Source: Chlamydomonas reinhardtii (lineage: Eukaryota > Chlorophyta > Chlorophyceae > Chlamydomonadales > Chlamydomonadaceae). Taken from it: a DNA stretch of 64,000 nucleotides. How positions within the stretch are numbered: position 1 is the first letter of the stretch; each line of letters starts with the position of its first letter. The stretch lies in NCBI RefSeq assembly GCF_000002595.2, contig NC_057013.1, positions 6,472,159 through 6,536,158 of the forward strand. The letters are read 5' to 3'. Of the stretch, positions 15,388 to 26,450 are shown piece by piece. A program made the position numbers and the translations under genes. Under the pieces are notes generated by a model, which had not been told where the DNA came from, ran no database searches, and saw only the letters and a list, made by a program, of their open reading frames with translations.

Positions 15388-18300
15388 GCAGCCAGACACA
15401 CGGCATGGACAACGTGTGAGTGCCGCAGTCCGCCAGTAGGCCAGAGGGCGTGGTGTGAAACCAGCGTCAGGATAAACACGGACTCCAGCGTACTGCTAGT
15501 AGCAAAACCAGCGGCACGCGCACATGTGGATGTCAGGGGCTTGTGGCAGGCCATTTGCGCGGGCTGCATACCGTACACTCGTACTGTCCCCGTCACACAC
15601 CGCCGCTATCGCACTGGCCTCGCCACTCACCGCTGTCCCGGCGCCCCCGCTGCCACTGCTGCCGGCGGTGAGGGCACCACCGCCCGCGCCTCCGCTGCCG
15701 CCACTGCTGCTGCCGCTGCTGCGGGGCCTCAGCGCCTCCGCCTTGGCCTGCAGCGCCGCCACCAGTTGCAGGTAGGCCTGGCGGGGGCGCGGGGGGGGGG
15801 TTCATTCATGATTAATTAAGAAGTGAAGGCGAAGCCAGGAACAGTAGCATAAGGGGGGTTGTAGATACCAGCCCAAACTTAACGAAACCCCATGCAACAG
15901 AGCGAGGGGGAGGGCTCAGGGGGGGAGTAGGTGACATCCCCGCGACCAAGGGAAGAATCCCGCGGCGGAGGGGGAAAGGTCAGCTGGGTGGGTGGTTGCT
16001 GCATGCAGGGGGTTTGAAGAACGCCACAGCCCGACTTACGCAACGAAATCCCCATGTACACGCACTGCCACCGCCGCCACCTTGTGCGCATGCGGTGTGC
16101 CCCATGGGTGTGCCCCATGGGTGTGCCGCGGTAGGCTGCGGTAGGCCGCGGGGGGTGCCGCTGCCGGGGGACATCAGCACACAGGGCTTGCTCCTCGCAT
16201 GCCCGGTACCGGCCACACACCCGCTTCCTGTTCCAGCTCTCCTCCAGCGTTCCTCTAGACGCCACCTCCGAGTCAACACCCTGCCCCTCACTCCCCCCCT
16301 CCCCTGCAGTACCTTGACGCTGTAGTCTTCCGGCTTGCGCCCGCCGCCGCCGCCTGCTACAGCCAGCGCCTCGTCGCCCATGTACGGCAGGAGGCCGCCG
16401 GGAGCCGCGGCGGACAGCAGCGCGGAGGCGGTGGCGGGGCCTGGAGGGTTGGGGCGGTGTTGGGGTGGTGTTGGGGTGGTGCCGGTGCGGTAGTGGGGAT
16501 GGGGCGTGGGGCGGTGGTCTGCCGGCCCACCCGTGCGGAGGGCTCCAGCGAGGACGTACGGCGCATGTCACCTGCTTGTTGCCGCGCATTCCCCCCCCCC
16601 TCCCCCCCGCCCCGTCTGGAAGGATGGAGCCGCCGTCCTGGCCCTGGCATTAGCAGGCACCGCCCACGTGCCCTGGCAGTAGCAGGCACCGTCCATGTGC
16701 CGGCCCTACGGCCCTACTTGACCTGCTGCTCCTCCGCACGATCGCACACACACACACACGCACACACACACACATACGTACACACACACACACACACACA
16801 CATACACACATACACACACACGTGCCCTCACAGTCGCCCCACCCCCTCACACTCGCCCCACCCCCTCACACTCGCCCCCTCACACTCGCCCCACCCCCTC
16901 ACACTCGCCCCCTCACACTCGACCCACCCCCTCACACTTGACCCACCCCCTCACACTCGCCCCACCCCCTCACACTTGACTCACCCACGCCCTTGAGCGC
17001 CGTCAGTGCATCCAGCGCGCCGCGCAGTGCCGCGGCGGCAGCCGTGGAGGTGGCGGGCGCGGAGGTAGAGGGGGAGGCGGAGGTAGCGGGGGAGGCGGAG
17101 CTCGCCTGCGGGCACGGCGCCACGTGTCACGGCTTGTGCAAGTCACGCCACGTCGTGCTGCGCGGCGTGCGTGACCTGCGCACGCTACCACACTGCACAA
17201 GGCGGCACCCGCCTCTGTTCGGTACCGTGCGTGCGTCCCCGCCCTCCCCGCGGGCTCAACCGCATGCTGGGTACCCATCCTGGGTGCGCGCCCCCTTCCC
17301 TCCCCCCCGCCCCCACACACCGCACCTGCATCAAGCGCACGTACGCCGCCAGCTGCGTCAGGGCTGCACCACTGGCCGCTTCCACTGCCCCGTCAGGCTG
17401 GGGAAGTGGAGTGGGTGGGTGGATGCGGGAAGGGGAGGGTGGGTGAGGGCGGGGAGAAAATGGAGGAGTGGAAGAGACAACGGCGCCGGTAGGACGTGGA
17501 GGTATCGCTGGCAGTTACGTGGGTGGAGGCCCGGTGCGGGCGACAGCACGGCACAGCTCAGTCGGGGGTCTGGGACGCGGGCCTACGGGCCAGCGGCGCA
17601 CCCTTTTGCACCCGCACCCCTCATGCCTGATCATGCATGTCCAACCCCCGGCCGGGAGTCATGCAACATTTCTCGCTAGGTGCGGTTCAACCTTCACAAA
17701 CCTCAGCCTGCACAAACGATCGCGTCTGCCGCGACCTCCGCCCCACCCTCTGCATGAAGAAACGCACCTGTGCTCGGCCCCACGCACTCCCGCCCCAGTG
17801 CACCTGCCCCATCCTCCCCAACACCGACCGCCCCAGCAGCCCGCCTCCCCTCCCCTCCGCCCCGCACCTGCTCCAGCGCGAAGGCCGCCAGCCGCGGCCG
17901 CCACTTGCCGCGGGCCAGCTTCCACTCCACCAGTCGCACCAGCTCGGCGCGGGAGATGCCCGCCACTGGCCCAGTGCCGTCGCTGCCACCAGCCGCCCCG
18001 CCTGCCGCTACTGCTGCTGCTGCTGCTTCTGGCCCGCTGTTGCCGCCCGCCTTGCCCTTGACCTTGCTGCTGCCACCCTCGCTCGCTTCCCCCAGCCCGC
18101 CGGACGGCTCCTCGGGCTGCTGCTGCTGCTGCTGCTGCTGCTCCCCGGGCGCCGCCTGGCCCTGGTGGCGGGCCTGTTGCAGCTGGGCCACCAGGGAGGG
18201 CGCCAGCTGCTGCAGGTACCAGCTGAGGGGCGGGGAGTGGAGGGGGACAGGATGGAGGGGAGAGGTATGGAGTGGCGTACGGAAGGCACGGTGGGGGGAG

Positions 18301-18636
18301 AGAGAGGGGGCGGGGGCGTCCAAGAGGGTGGTCACGTGCGGACGCGGGACCCGTGGCATGAGGAGCCTGGCTCTGACCAGGGCACCGCAGACACCTCAAT
18401 GCGGTACCCCTCAATGCGCAGTTGGGGCACACCGTGCAGGCGGCTCGCTCCATCCCGAACAGGCTCTACAGCGCCCCTTCACCGCACCGGTCTAGTTCCA
18501 CGAGTGCGGCCTTGCTCTTGCTACTGCCAGCCGCTGTCTCCACGCACTCGGGGTAGCGAGCCAGCACGCTCCGCCAAACCGCCGGGTCATCACTGGCCCA
18601 CAGCGATGCAGGGTCTGGTGTAGTTTCGATTTCCAT
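14637..18636 (-). CDS. Conserved eukaryotic helix-hairpin-helix protein, function unknown
   Basis: Seven exons (coding order): 18488-18636, 17868-18222, 17326-17397, 16985-17105, 16313-16440, 15631-15777, 14637-14849; 394 residues, every junction in frame. The ordered blocks are: LWASDDPAVWRSVLARYPEC; VELDRWYLQQLAPSLVAQL; a Gln/Gly-rich insert; LVRLVEWKLARGKWRPRL; a helix-hairpin-helix DALTALKGVGPATASALLS; then LLPYMGDEAL; YLQLVAALQAKAEAL; and ELERCLWVAALLS. From memory this block order occurs in uncharacterised proteins of fungi and animals, where the same ELVKLMEWKLxRGKxRP and LxGVGPATAS elements appear. The hairpin resembles the DNA-binding motif of endonuclease III-type proteins, so nucleic-acid binding is a reasonable inference but no catalytic residue is evident. 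The tail is Gly/Ala-rich and ends in a basic SKKARR, a possible nuclear signal. Introns carry CA tracts, a minisatellite and a repeat pair. Confidence 0.82.
14941..15092. repeat. Compound (CA)n/(CG)n microsatellite
   Basis: CA repeats with interruptions (ata, aga) ending in an alternating CG run, in intron 6 of the HhH-protein gene (minus strand). A second CA-to-CG run lies at 15357-15390. Confidence 0.95.
15262..15345 (+). repeat. GGGCTGGTATCTAC repeat, forward copy
   Basis: Contains CTCGCTCTATTGCATTGG and then AGTTTGGGCTGGTATCTAC. The same two blocks occur in reverse orientation at 15861-15925. A possible third, weaker copy is near 5651-5674. It may be the 3' end of a short interspersed element; the outer limits are not defined. 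Confidence 0.6.
15861..15925 (-). repeat. GGGCTGGTATCTAC repeat, inverted copy
   Basis: Reverse-orientation partner of 15262-15345. Read on the minus strand it gives CCTCGCTCTGTTGCATGGGG and then AAGTTTGGGCTGGTATCTAC. The two copies sit on either side of exon 6 of the HhH-protein gene. Confidence 0.6.
16744..16822. repeat. (CA)n microsatellite
   Basis: Interrupted CA run in intron 4 of the HhH-protein gene (between the exons at 16985 and 16440 on the minus strand). Confidence 0.95.
16826..16984. repeat. Minisatellite of CTCACACTCGCCCCACCC type
   Basis: About eight units of 13-19 bp, alternating CTCGCC and CTTGAC forms. The array runs straight into the 5' splice site of the exon ending at 16985 on the minus strand, so the donor gtgagtc is made by the last array unit. 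Confidence 0.9.
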
Positions 18637-19031
18637 ATCGCCGCGTATGACGACTAGGCCGCGATGTTGCACGTTAACGCGGGAACGCGGTGTGGTGCGC
18701 AAACTCAAGCGGGTAAAGTGCTTATGTATGCGATACATCCAGAATGTATAGAATTTAGCACTTGGACAGCTGAAAGGAGTGGAGAAAGAATGGGAGACCA
18801 AAAACCCCATGCATGAAACCTGGTGTTTCAAGGCCCTAACCTTGGCCCTTTGAAGGATTCTGCTCAGCAAGACGCAACCCTGCTCATACGCCAGCAAATC
18901 TACAGCATCAAAGACCCTTCCTTCTTTCTGTGGAGCTTTCTGCGGGCCTGGGAGTGCGCAATAGAATATGGGGAAGGGCGATAAGGTATGCTGATGGCAC
19001 CAAAAACTTAATTGAATGGAACAGTAGTCAA
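18637..19031. promoter_or_regulatory. Divergent promoter region (395 bp)
   Basis: Lies between start codons of the minus-strand HhH-protein gene and the plus-strand RRM gene. It is less GC-rich than both neighbours and must hold both 5' UTRs and promoters. No core motif is clear enough to name. Confidence 0.55.
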
Positions 19032-22000
19032 ATGGCATGCCACTTTGCTATGCAGACGCCCGCGCCGGCGTCGACGGCTGGCCGGGTGCCACTTCTTGCA
19101 GCAGGAACGCCGCTATTGTATGCACGTTACAATAGCGTGGATGAGCTGTTGAACGTAAGTGCGCTTTGCTGCGCGTGGCCGCAAGCAACAGAAAGTTGGC
19201 ATGGTCGCTGATGTTTCCATGTCCGGGCACGCAGTTAGGGAGCAAGGCGCTGACTCCCGGCGGCGAAGCCCAGGACGCACAACGTCCCAGCAAGAAGCAG
19301 AAGCGCTCGGCCGCCACTGCCAGCGGCGCTGACGCAACGCCCGCCGAGCCGGCCCCTGCTGCCGAGGACGGCGAGGGTGACGGCGAGGGTGAGGAGGGCT
19401 CCAAGAAGACGAGCAAGTTCATGGAGGTGGGCGACGACGGCCTGACATACAAGCAGAGGCGCCAGCAGCGGAGGGCGGCGGAGCGAGCGGCCAAGGAGGC
19501 GGCAGCGGCAGAGGCTGCGGCGGCAGCAGGGGCAGGTGCGCTCCTTGGGGGCGGCAGGGTGGGGCTGGACGGGGCGGCAAGGCAGCCTGCAGTGCTTCAA
19601 ATGTTGGTGCGCCGTCGCGCGACCAACTTAATCTGAAGCAGTAACTCATGCTGCTGCTACATCGCGTGTGCCGCTGCGCCTGCTGTGCCGCTTTGCAGGT
19701 GGGGACGCGGCGCCTGCGCCCGCCGCGCCTGCGGAGCTGGCGGAGAACGCGGCCGGTGACGCGGGCAGTAAGAAGGACAAAAAGAAAGACAAGAAGAAGG
19801 ATAAGAGGGGCCGCGGAGATGAGGAAGCGCCGGCTTCAGCCACGGGGACCGCCGCTGTTGAGGACGTCGCTGCTGCTGCGGCTGCAGCTGCGGCCCAGGG
19901 CAATGCGGACGAGGCTGCGCGCATGCGGGCTGTGCTGGGCTTCACGTCCGGGGCCGGCGGCGGCGGGGCAGCGCTGAGCTTTGGACTGACGCAGGTGGCG
20001 GCAGCGGCGGCGACCGGCGGGCAGTCACAGCGGCAAGAGCAGCCGGAGGAGGGGGACAAAAAGGACAAGAAGAAGGATAAGAAGCAGGACAAGAAACGGA
20101 AGAAGGGCGATGAAGAGGAGGTGAAGGTGGAGACAGCAGAGCAGCCGGTTTCCTTAGGGCAACCCGCAGAGGGTGCCGCTGCTGCTGTGGCCGCACCGGT
20201 GGCCGCGCCGGCTGCAGCTGCTGCTGCGGGTGGCGCTGCCAAGGTTGCACGGGGAGCGGGAGCGCAGTTCTCGTTCCAGTTCAAGGTGGGTGAAGGGCGC
20301 AGGGCGCTTGGAAGGGTTTGTGCGAGGGCGCACCGGCGGTGTGGCATGATCGAGCAGCGTACGGTACCTAGCTGCTCCCGCTGGCCAGTCGTAAAGCAGG
20401 AGTGTCGCGCTGCCCCCTGCAAACACACGCACGCCAAGTAGCTCAGTCCCCACCACGCTTTGCAAACCCCTTCCCCGCCCTCCTTCCCTCCATCCCGCCC
20501 TCACCCCTGCACACAGGTCCAGGCCGAGGTGGAGGCGGCCACGGAGGCCAAGCTGGCGCGCATCATGGCCATCGACAGCACCAAGGACGGATTCGTGCCG
20601 CGCAGGGTGGGGCTGGGGGAGGGGGAGGGTGGGGGGGGGGGCGGGGAGGGAAGCGGCGGGGAAGGTGCTCTGGGGCGGCCAGGAGGCACTTGGGGTCGGC
20701 TGGTGTGCACCTACCCGCTCTCTGGCATGGCTGCATGACATGACATGGGGTCCCGACACCCACAGACTCCGACTTCGTGCTGCCCCTTCCGCCATCATTA
20801 CTGCCTGCCTCCACCCTGTCAGCCCTCACCTCCTTGTCAACCCCTGTCTTGCGTGCCTCCTCCGCCTGACTCCTCCCCACCCCACTCCCATTCCCACCCG
20901 GCCGCGCACGCCGCAGGTGTGGGTGACCGGCATCCCGCACGAGTGGGACCGGGCCGCTATCCTGGAGTACTGGGGCTACTGCGGCCCGCTGGAGGAGGAG
21001 GCGCTGCACCTGCTGACCTTCAAGGACAGCGGCAACTTCAACGGCACCGCGTTCATCACATTCAAGACGCAGGTAGAGGGCAGGCAGGGTGGACGGGTGG
21101 GTGGGTGCAGAGGGGGTGGGGTTGGTGGGTGGGCATGGTGGGTGGGGTTGGTGGGTGGGGGGAAGTGGGTTTGGGGCTTTGGGGGTGCACAGGGTTGGGG
21201 GTGCTTCATTGCAATCCCAAGAAACCCAGAACCTGAATGGGGGTGGAGTTGCGGGCCTGAGTACCGTAGATGGATTGCAGCATCATGTACAGCGATGCAG
21301 TGGAGGATATATGGGGGAAACAAGTATCGCGCCGCAAGGTCACGGAGGGATTGGGTGACAAGTCCATGAGCAATGGGGGCCTACGTCGCTGGGCTCGGGC
21401 ACATTATCCACCCCCTGTGCTCCCCAACACAGGAGGGCTATGAGGCGGCTCTGGCCTGCAACGGCGAGATGCTGGAGGGCCGCCCGCTGCGGGTGGGTAA
21501 GGGTGGCGGGCGCAGTGGCGGGCGGCAGTGCGGTGCAGCGTGGCGGAGTGGGCAGTGCGCGGTTGGCAGTCGAGGCTGAGACTGATGGGGTAATCGTGTT
21601 CGGAGTGCTCGGGCTAGCTTGGCAACCCGTTCAACCTGCCCTCACTCCATCGTTCACGGACAGCACCGACACCCCCCCACCACCCCCACTCCCTGCAGGT
21701 GGAGAAGTGCAAGGCGGCTGCGGAGCTCAAGGGCAACGTCCGCGCCACCACCACCGCAGCAGCCAATGCGCGGGCCGCGGCGGCGGCAGCAGCGCAGGCA
21801 CCAGCCGAGCAGGCGGTGCAAGACGCGGAGGAGGCGCAGGAGGCGGCGGCGGCACCCGCGCCCGCGCGCGCCCGCGCGCAAACGCCAGAGGCCGTGCCGG
21901 CGCCCCGGGCAGTCGCGCCTAGGCCCACAGCCGCTGCTGCTACTGCCGGTGCTGCTGCCGGTGGTGGTGCCGCGGCTGCCGCCGGCGGCAAGGTGGCTGG

Positions 22001-23750
22001 CTACCCAGTGGTGTATGTGGGCAACGTGTCGTTCGAGGTGGGGGAGCCGGAGCTGCGGAAGCTGTTCAAGGAGCGGGCGGGCGTGGAGCCCAGCGAGGTG
22101 CGGCTGCACAAGGACAAGAACGGCCGGTGAGTGGGGTGCAGTGGGGATGGAGTGGCTATGTACGGGCCCATGTGTGGGGCCGCTGGGGCGGCTGCGGGGC
22201 GCAGGGTGGTGCGTGCGGCTGCTGGGATGTGCGCGTCACCTCCCTCCCTCCCTGTGCGTGTTCCGGGGATGGCTGGGTACCGTGGTAGCAGCAGTGCAAA
22301 GGCAGCTGGGGTTGGTGGTTGGTCTTCTGGCGGCCGTACGTCGACTGCAACGTACATGCCGCCGCTTCACGCATGCCGTACAGACCCCCCTGCGCCCTGT
22401 GTCCGCGCCCACAGGCCCAAGGGCTTTGCCCACGTGCACTTCGCCAACGACGACGACGTTGACAAGTGAGTGGTGATGGGCGCGCCCAGCACTGGGCATG
22501 CCGCTGAGTGTGATGGGACGCATGACGGGGAGAGGAGGGATTGGGAGGGGTCCAGGGGGAACCCTGGTTCGAAGGCCGGACGGTGTCAGCGTGCGCGGTG
22601 CCGCTGGGCGGTGGGCTTTGAATGCTTGCGGGCAAAGCGGGGCGCGTCAGGGTAGTTGCACGGCGGGGGCTGGGGCCGGTGGCAGGAAGGCGCAAGTACC
22701 ACTTGTGCCACGTTGGGATGGCAACACTGATACTGATGCGTACGACACCCTGCTGGTGCGTGCCGTGCGCCGCGTGTGGCTGGCAGACGCGCTCGCCAAC
22801 CACTTCAGCTTTCATTGTGGGTTTGGTCCCAGCGAAGTAGCTCCCACCAACCCTGCCCTCATTTGCACGCTCCAACCCACCTATTCACTTCAATCCACTT
22901 CCCAGGGCGGTGGCCCTCAACGGTCTGGAGTTTGAGGACCGCAACATCCGCATCAGCTACGCCCAGCCCAAGCCGGGAGAAGTGGCAGCACTACAGGCGG
23001 CTGCGCCCGCGGCGGCGCCCGCACGGGCCCGCGCGCCTGCACCCGAGCCGGCGCCCGCACCGAGGGCAGCCGCACCTAAGCCGGCGGCACCGAAGCCTGA
23101 GCCTGCGGCGGCGACCAGTGCTGGCGGTAAGGCTGCTGCAGGCAAGGGCGGCGCCGCTGCTGCCGCCGGCGGCAAGGTGGCTGGCTACCCAGTGGTGTAT
23201 GTGGGCAACGTGTCGTTCGAGGTGGGGGAGCCGGAGCTGCGGAAGCTGTTCAAGGAGCGGGCGGGCGTGGAGCCCAGCGAGGTGCGGCTGCACAAGGACA
23301 AGGCGGGCCGGTCCAAGGGCTTTGCTCACGTGCATTTCGCCAACGACAACGACGTTGACAAGTGAGTACCGAACGGTTTGGGTGGTGGCTGCATCAGCAC
23401 TCGCGGGCTCGTGTATGTTGTACGGGGGCCCCGACACCCGAGATGCGGTTGCGGTGGACTTGATAGAGGGGTCAATGTGTGAGGACGTGGGCGTGTGCTG
23501 ACTACAGCCTTCGCCACACCTGTTCTTACACGATTTTCGCTGGGCCAGATGGCATGGCGTAGTCTTGTTCGGCCCCATGCTCACCCACACAACCTGCTTG
23601 CTGACTACTGCGAGCTGGTTGTAACCCTGCCACCTGTCCACTTGTCCACCGACGCCATCTTTCAGGGCGGTGGCCCTCAACGGTCTGGAGTTTGAGGACC
23701 GCAACATCCGCATCAGCTACGCACAGCCCAAGCCCGGAGAGGTGGCGTGA
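19032..23750 (+). CDS. PHIP1/nucleolin-like RNA-binding protein with three RRMs
   Basis: Ten exons: 19032-19154, 19235-19535, 19699-20285, 20517-20606, 20917-21072, 21433-21492, 21699-22126, 22415-22465, 22906-23361, 23666-23750; 778 residues, in frame throughout. The first half is Ala/Glu-rich with Lys-Asp runs (KKDKKKDKKKDK; KKDKKKDKKQDKKRKK) typical of nucleolar proteins. RRM1 (about 368-445) begins VWVTGIPHEWDRAAI and has FNGTAFITFK. RRM2 (about 540-627) and RRM3 (about 692-775) share VVYVGNVSFEVGEPELRKLF and the RNP1 block KGFAHVHFAN. The order and the GYAHVDF-like RNP1 resemble plant PHIP1, which localises to the cell plate in Arabidopsis; a nucleolar role is equally possible. RRM2 and RRM3 differ at only a few residues. 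RRM2 is split by an intron that RRM3 lacks. The start at 19032 is the upstream of two in-frame ATGs; 19050 is the alternative. Confidence 0.87.
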
Positions 23751-26450
23751 GGGCTGCCGGCCCTCAGTGGGGCCAGCCGGGCAGGGGGCAGACGGCAGCA
23801 GCGGCAGCATGGTGTGGTTGACGGGTTGAGGGTTCCATAGGCATTGCAGGGGCAGCTCGGCCGTGGAGTCTGGTGGCCTTGGCCGCTTTGCTGCGGGGAC
23901 TATGGCGGTGTGACACCGTGTGAAGAGACGAGCGTGAGGTGTTGGGGTAGGGTGCAGATTGCTGGCGGTAGGCTGCGGCATTGCTGCATTGGCCGCAATA
24001 CGTGCGTTGAGTGCCGCACCTAGGCAGGCAAGTGCGTGCACGGGGGCGACACCGCAGCGCACGCCATGCCATGCCAGCGCAGACAAAGGCGCAGACGCTC
24101 TGAAGCGTGAACCGTGAAGGCTGGTGATTCCTTGTTTGAGGGCGAGTGTGGCGCCCTGATGAACATGTGCCTATGACAGAGTGGACCAAGTGCGAAGTCT
24201 CGCAGATGCTATATAGCATTATAGCCAGCCACAGCGGCACTGTATGGCGGTGGAAGTGTTGACTCAGTACCCAGAGTAGGAAACAATGTGCCGGACCCCA
24301 TGCCCCAAAGCCCCCCCGGGGATGACCGACCCTGACCGACCGCCCCACGGCCAACCGTATCGTTAAGGGGGTGAAACCCTACATTTTACATATCCAATGG
24401 GTGCCCATTGACTCCTGTTGAAAGAGCGCTATCACGCTGTGCAGTCCGCGGTCCTGTTCTGAGGCTTCGGTCACGTTGGGCATGCAGGGGCATGCTATGA
24501 TAATATGATTGCTATCCTTTGACATCCCCTTGATCCAGCCCACCCCGCGTTCAACTCTCTGCCATGTGATGCATGGAAAGCGTGCATTGGCAGCCATTTT
24601 TAACACACGAGGATCATGCGCAACAGCACTTGAGAGCCCCGCCATGTCAGTACGTATGTGTCAGTGAACGTGGGGACGGGTGCTGACATGTCCACGCCAG
24701 GACGCGTAACTTAGCCCTACCATGCTTTGTTTGTGCTTATGACGGCATGACATGCATATTTAGCCTCGCGGTGCGGCGCTTGGCCTGCTTCTGGGGCGCT
24801 TTTGAAACCCGCCGGACCGCAAGGACGACAACCGTCTCCACTCAGAACTTCCTCACCAGACAAGCCCTGATAAACCTGTGCACGTGCGTAATGCCCTCCT
24901 GAACCTATAACTTTGAGCATGAGATAAAATCCTGAGCTTTCCACCCGCCTGCAGTCCCTGACTGGGGATGTGCTGGTGTGCGTGATCTTCGCTTCTTGTG
25001 AGCTGCGGGTAGGACTTGTGAGGCGGCAGTCGGGGCAGATGGCGTTGGCGCAGACTGTCTGCCAGGGCCCAGGGGTGTTACCCACGGGTGTTACCGCACC
25101 TCGGCACATAAATGGGCGCGAGCAGGCGTGAGGGGGGCATCCTTGGCCTCTAACCGCGACCCTGGAACACCAACAGCTACGGTCACCCGCATGCCTGTCC
25201 CCGAAAGAAATGCACGCCCTGCATCACGTGTGCATGACCTGGCGGAACAGTGCACAACTCAGCCGGTGTTACAGCAGAGCATGCCGGATGTGAATGGCAC
25301 AGGGCCAGCCTACATAGCCACCTCCGCCTTCTGCATCCGGTCTTCACCGGGCCCGCATGCCGCTATTGCCTCTTGTCCAGTACCTGACCGTCGACATCGG
25401 GAAGGCCTCACTACCTACCTTCATGGGATTTGAGTACTTATTGTCTGCCTTTGACTGGAATTCTTCGCCCAACCGCGTAACATTCAGCGCACCTTTACCG
25501 TACCTGCCTCAGTTTGCATTTGAACCATCAACCATACACCATGCACTTCAGCTTTGGGGATTGTGTTTCGCTCTGGAACCATCCTACGCCTGTAAACTAC
25601 GCCTGCAACCTCTGCCAACCAATACTCGTACATCAAGTACTGCCCTGCCTTGCCCGACCGTCTACACGCCAGTGACCTCAGGGAGAGCACAATAGCAGGC
25701 GCCTTACTACTTGAGGACCTCCGTGCCGACTGGAAACGGACTGCACGCTACCAGTCATCAACGTGCACATAAACTTGAAGCCGCGTGCAGCCTACCATCA
25801 CACGCGAACGAATGGCAACACCGACGCCAACGCCAAACCGCTCAAGAAACTCAGTACATTATCATCATCATACAGCCCCGCCGCGCACAGCTTTGGCATT
25901 CACCCAGCCACCCTGTCGAGTCGCTCTGTCATGGTGCCTACGCGGCTACCAAGCGGGGCGCATCACTCAACGCCTGGGCGGCCGCCACCACCGCCATCAT
26001 CACTTATTCACTGTTACTGGCACCAGCTTGCTTCGGCCTCCGCGCCCGGCTGGGGGCTGTGAAGCAGCTGCGCAGATGATGGCGGACGCCGGCGACGCAG
26101 CCCAGGGGGACACACCACACACCAGCCCAACCGCATTCGAGCGTGCGCGCATGCGTCACCAGGGAAATTGAGAGATGCCAAGCTGCTGCAGCTCTCTTCG
26201 CTTCGCCGTGATATTGTTCTCCTCGCTATAACCACCGCCACGAGCCGCCATCCTTCCTTAAGCGGCAGCCCATCCCGTCCAGGCCTCCCCAAGCTGCATT
26301 GTGGCCATGTCACTCCTCCTCCAGAGCCGGGTTAAGTATCGTCACAAGGCGACCAGGTGCGTCACAAGACTGCTCGTCAAGTGCGGGCTGCTTCATGTTG
26401 TGTCCAGCTGCCCCCCACCCCCGCGCCGGCTGCACGTATATGAGGGTGCT
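23751..26450. other. Intergenic region, no gene recognised
   Basis: 2.7 kb between the RRM gene and the 3' end of the VOC gene, likely including both 3' UTRs. Several open frames of 60-190 codons exist on both strands (for example 24379-24645 and 24717-25109, minus strand), but none shows a known domain or codon bias like the neighbours. Small trinucleotide runs (atc/acc) occur near 25857-25870 and 25985-26000. Confidence 0.5.
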
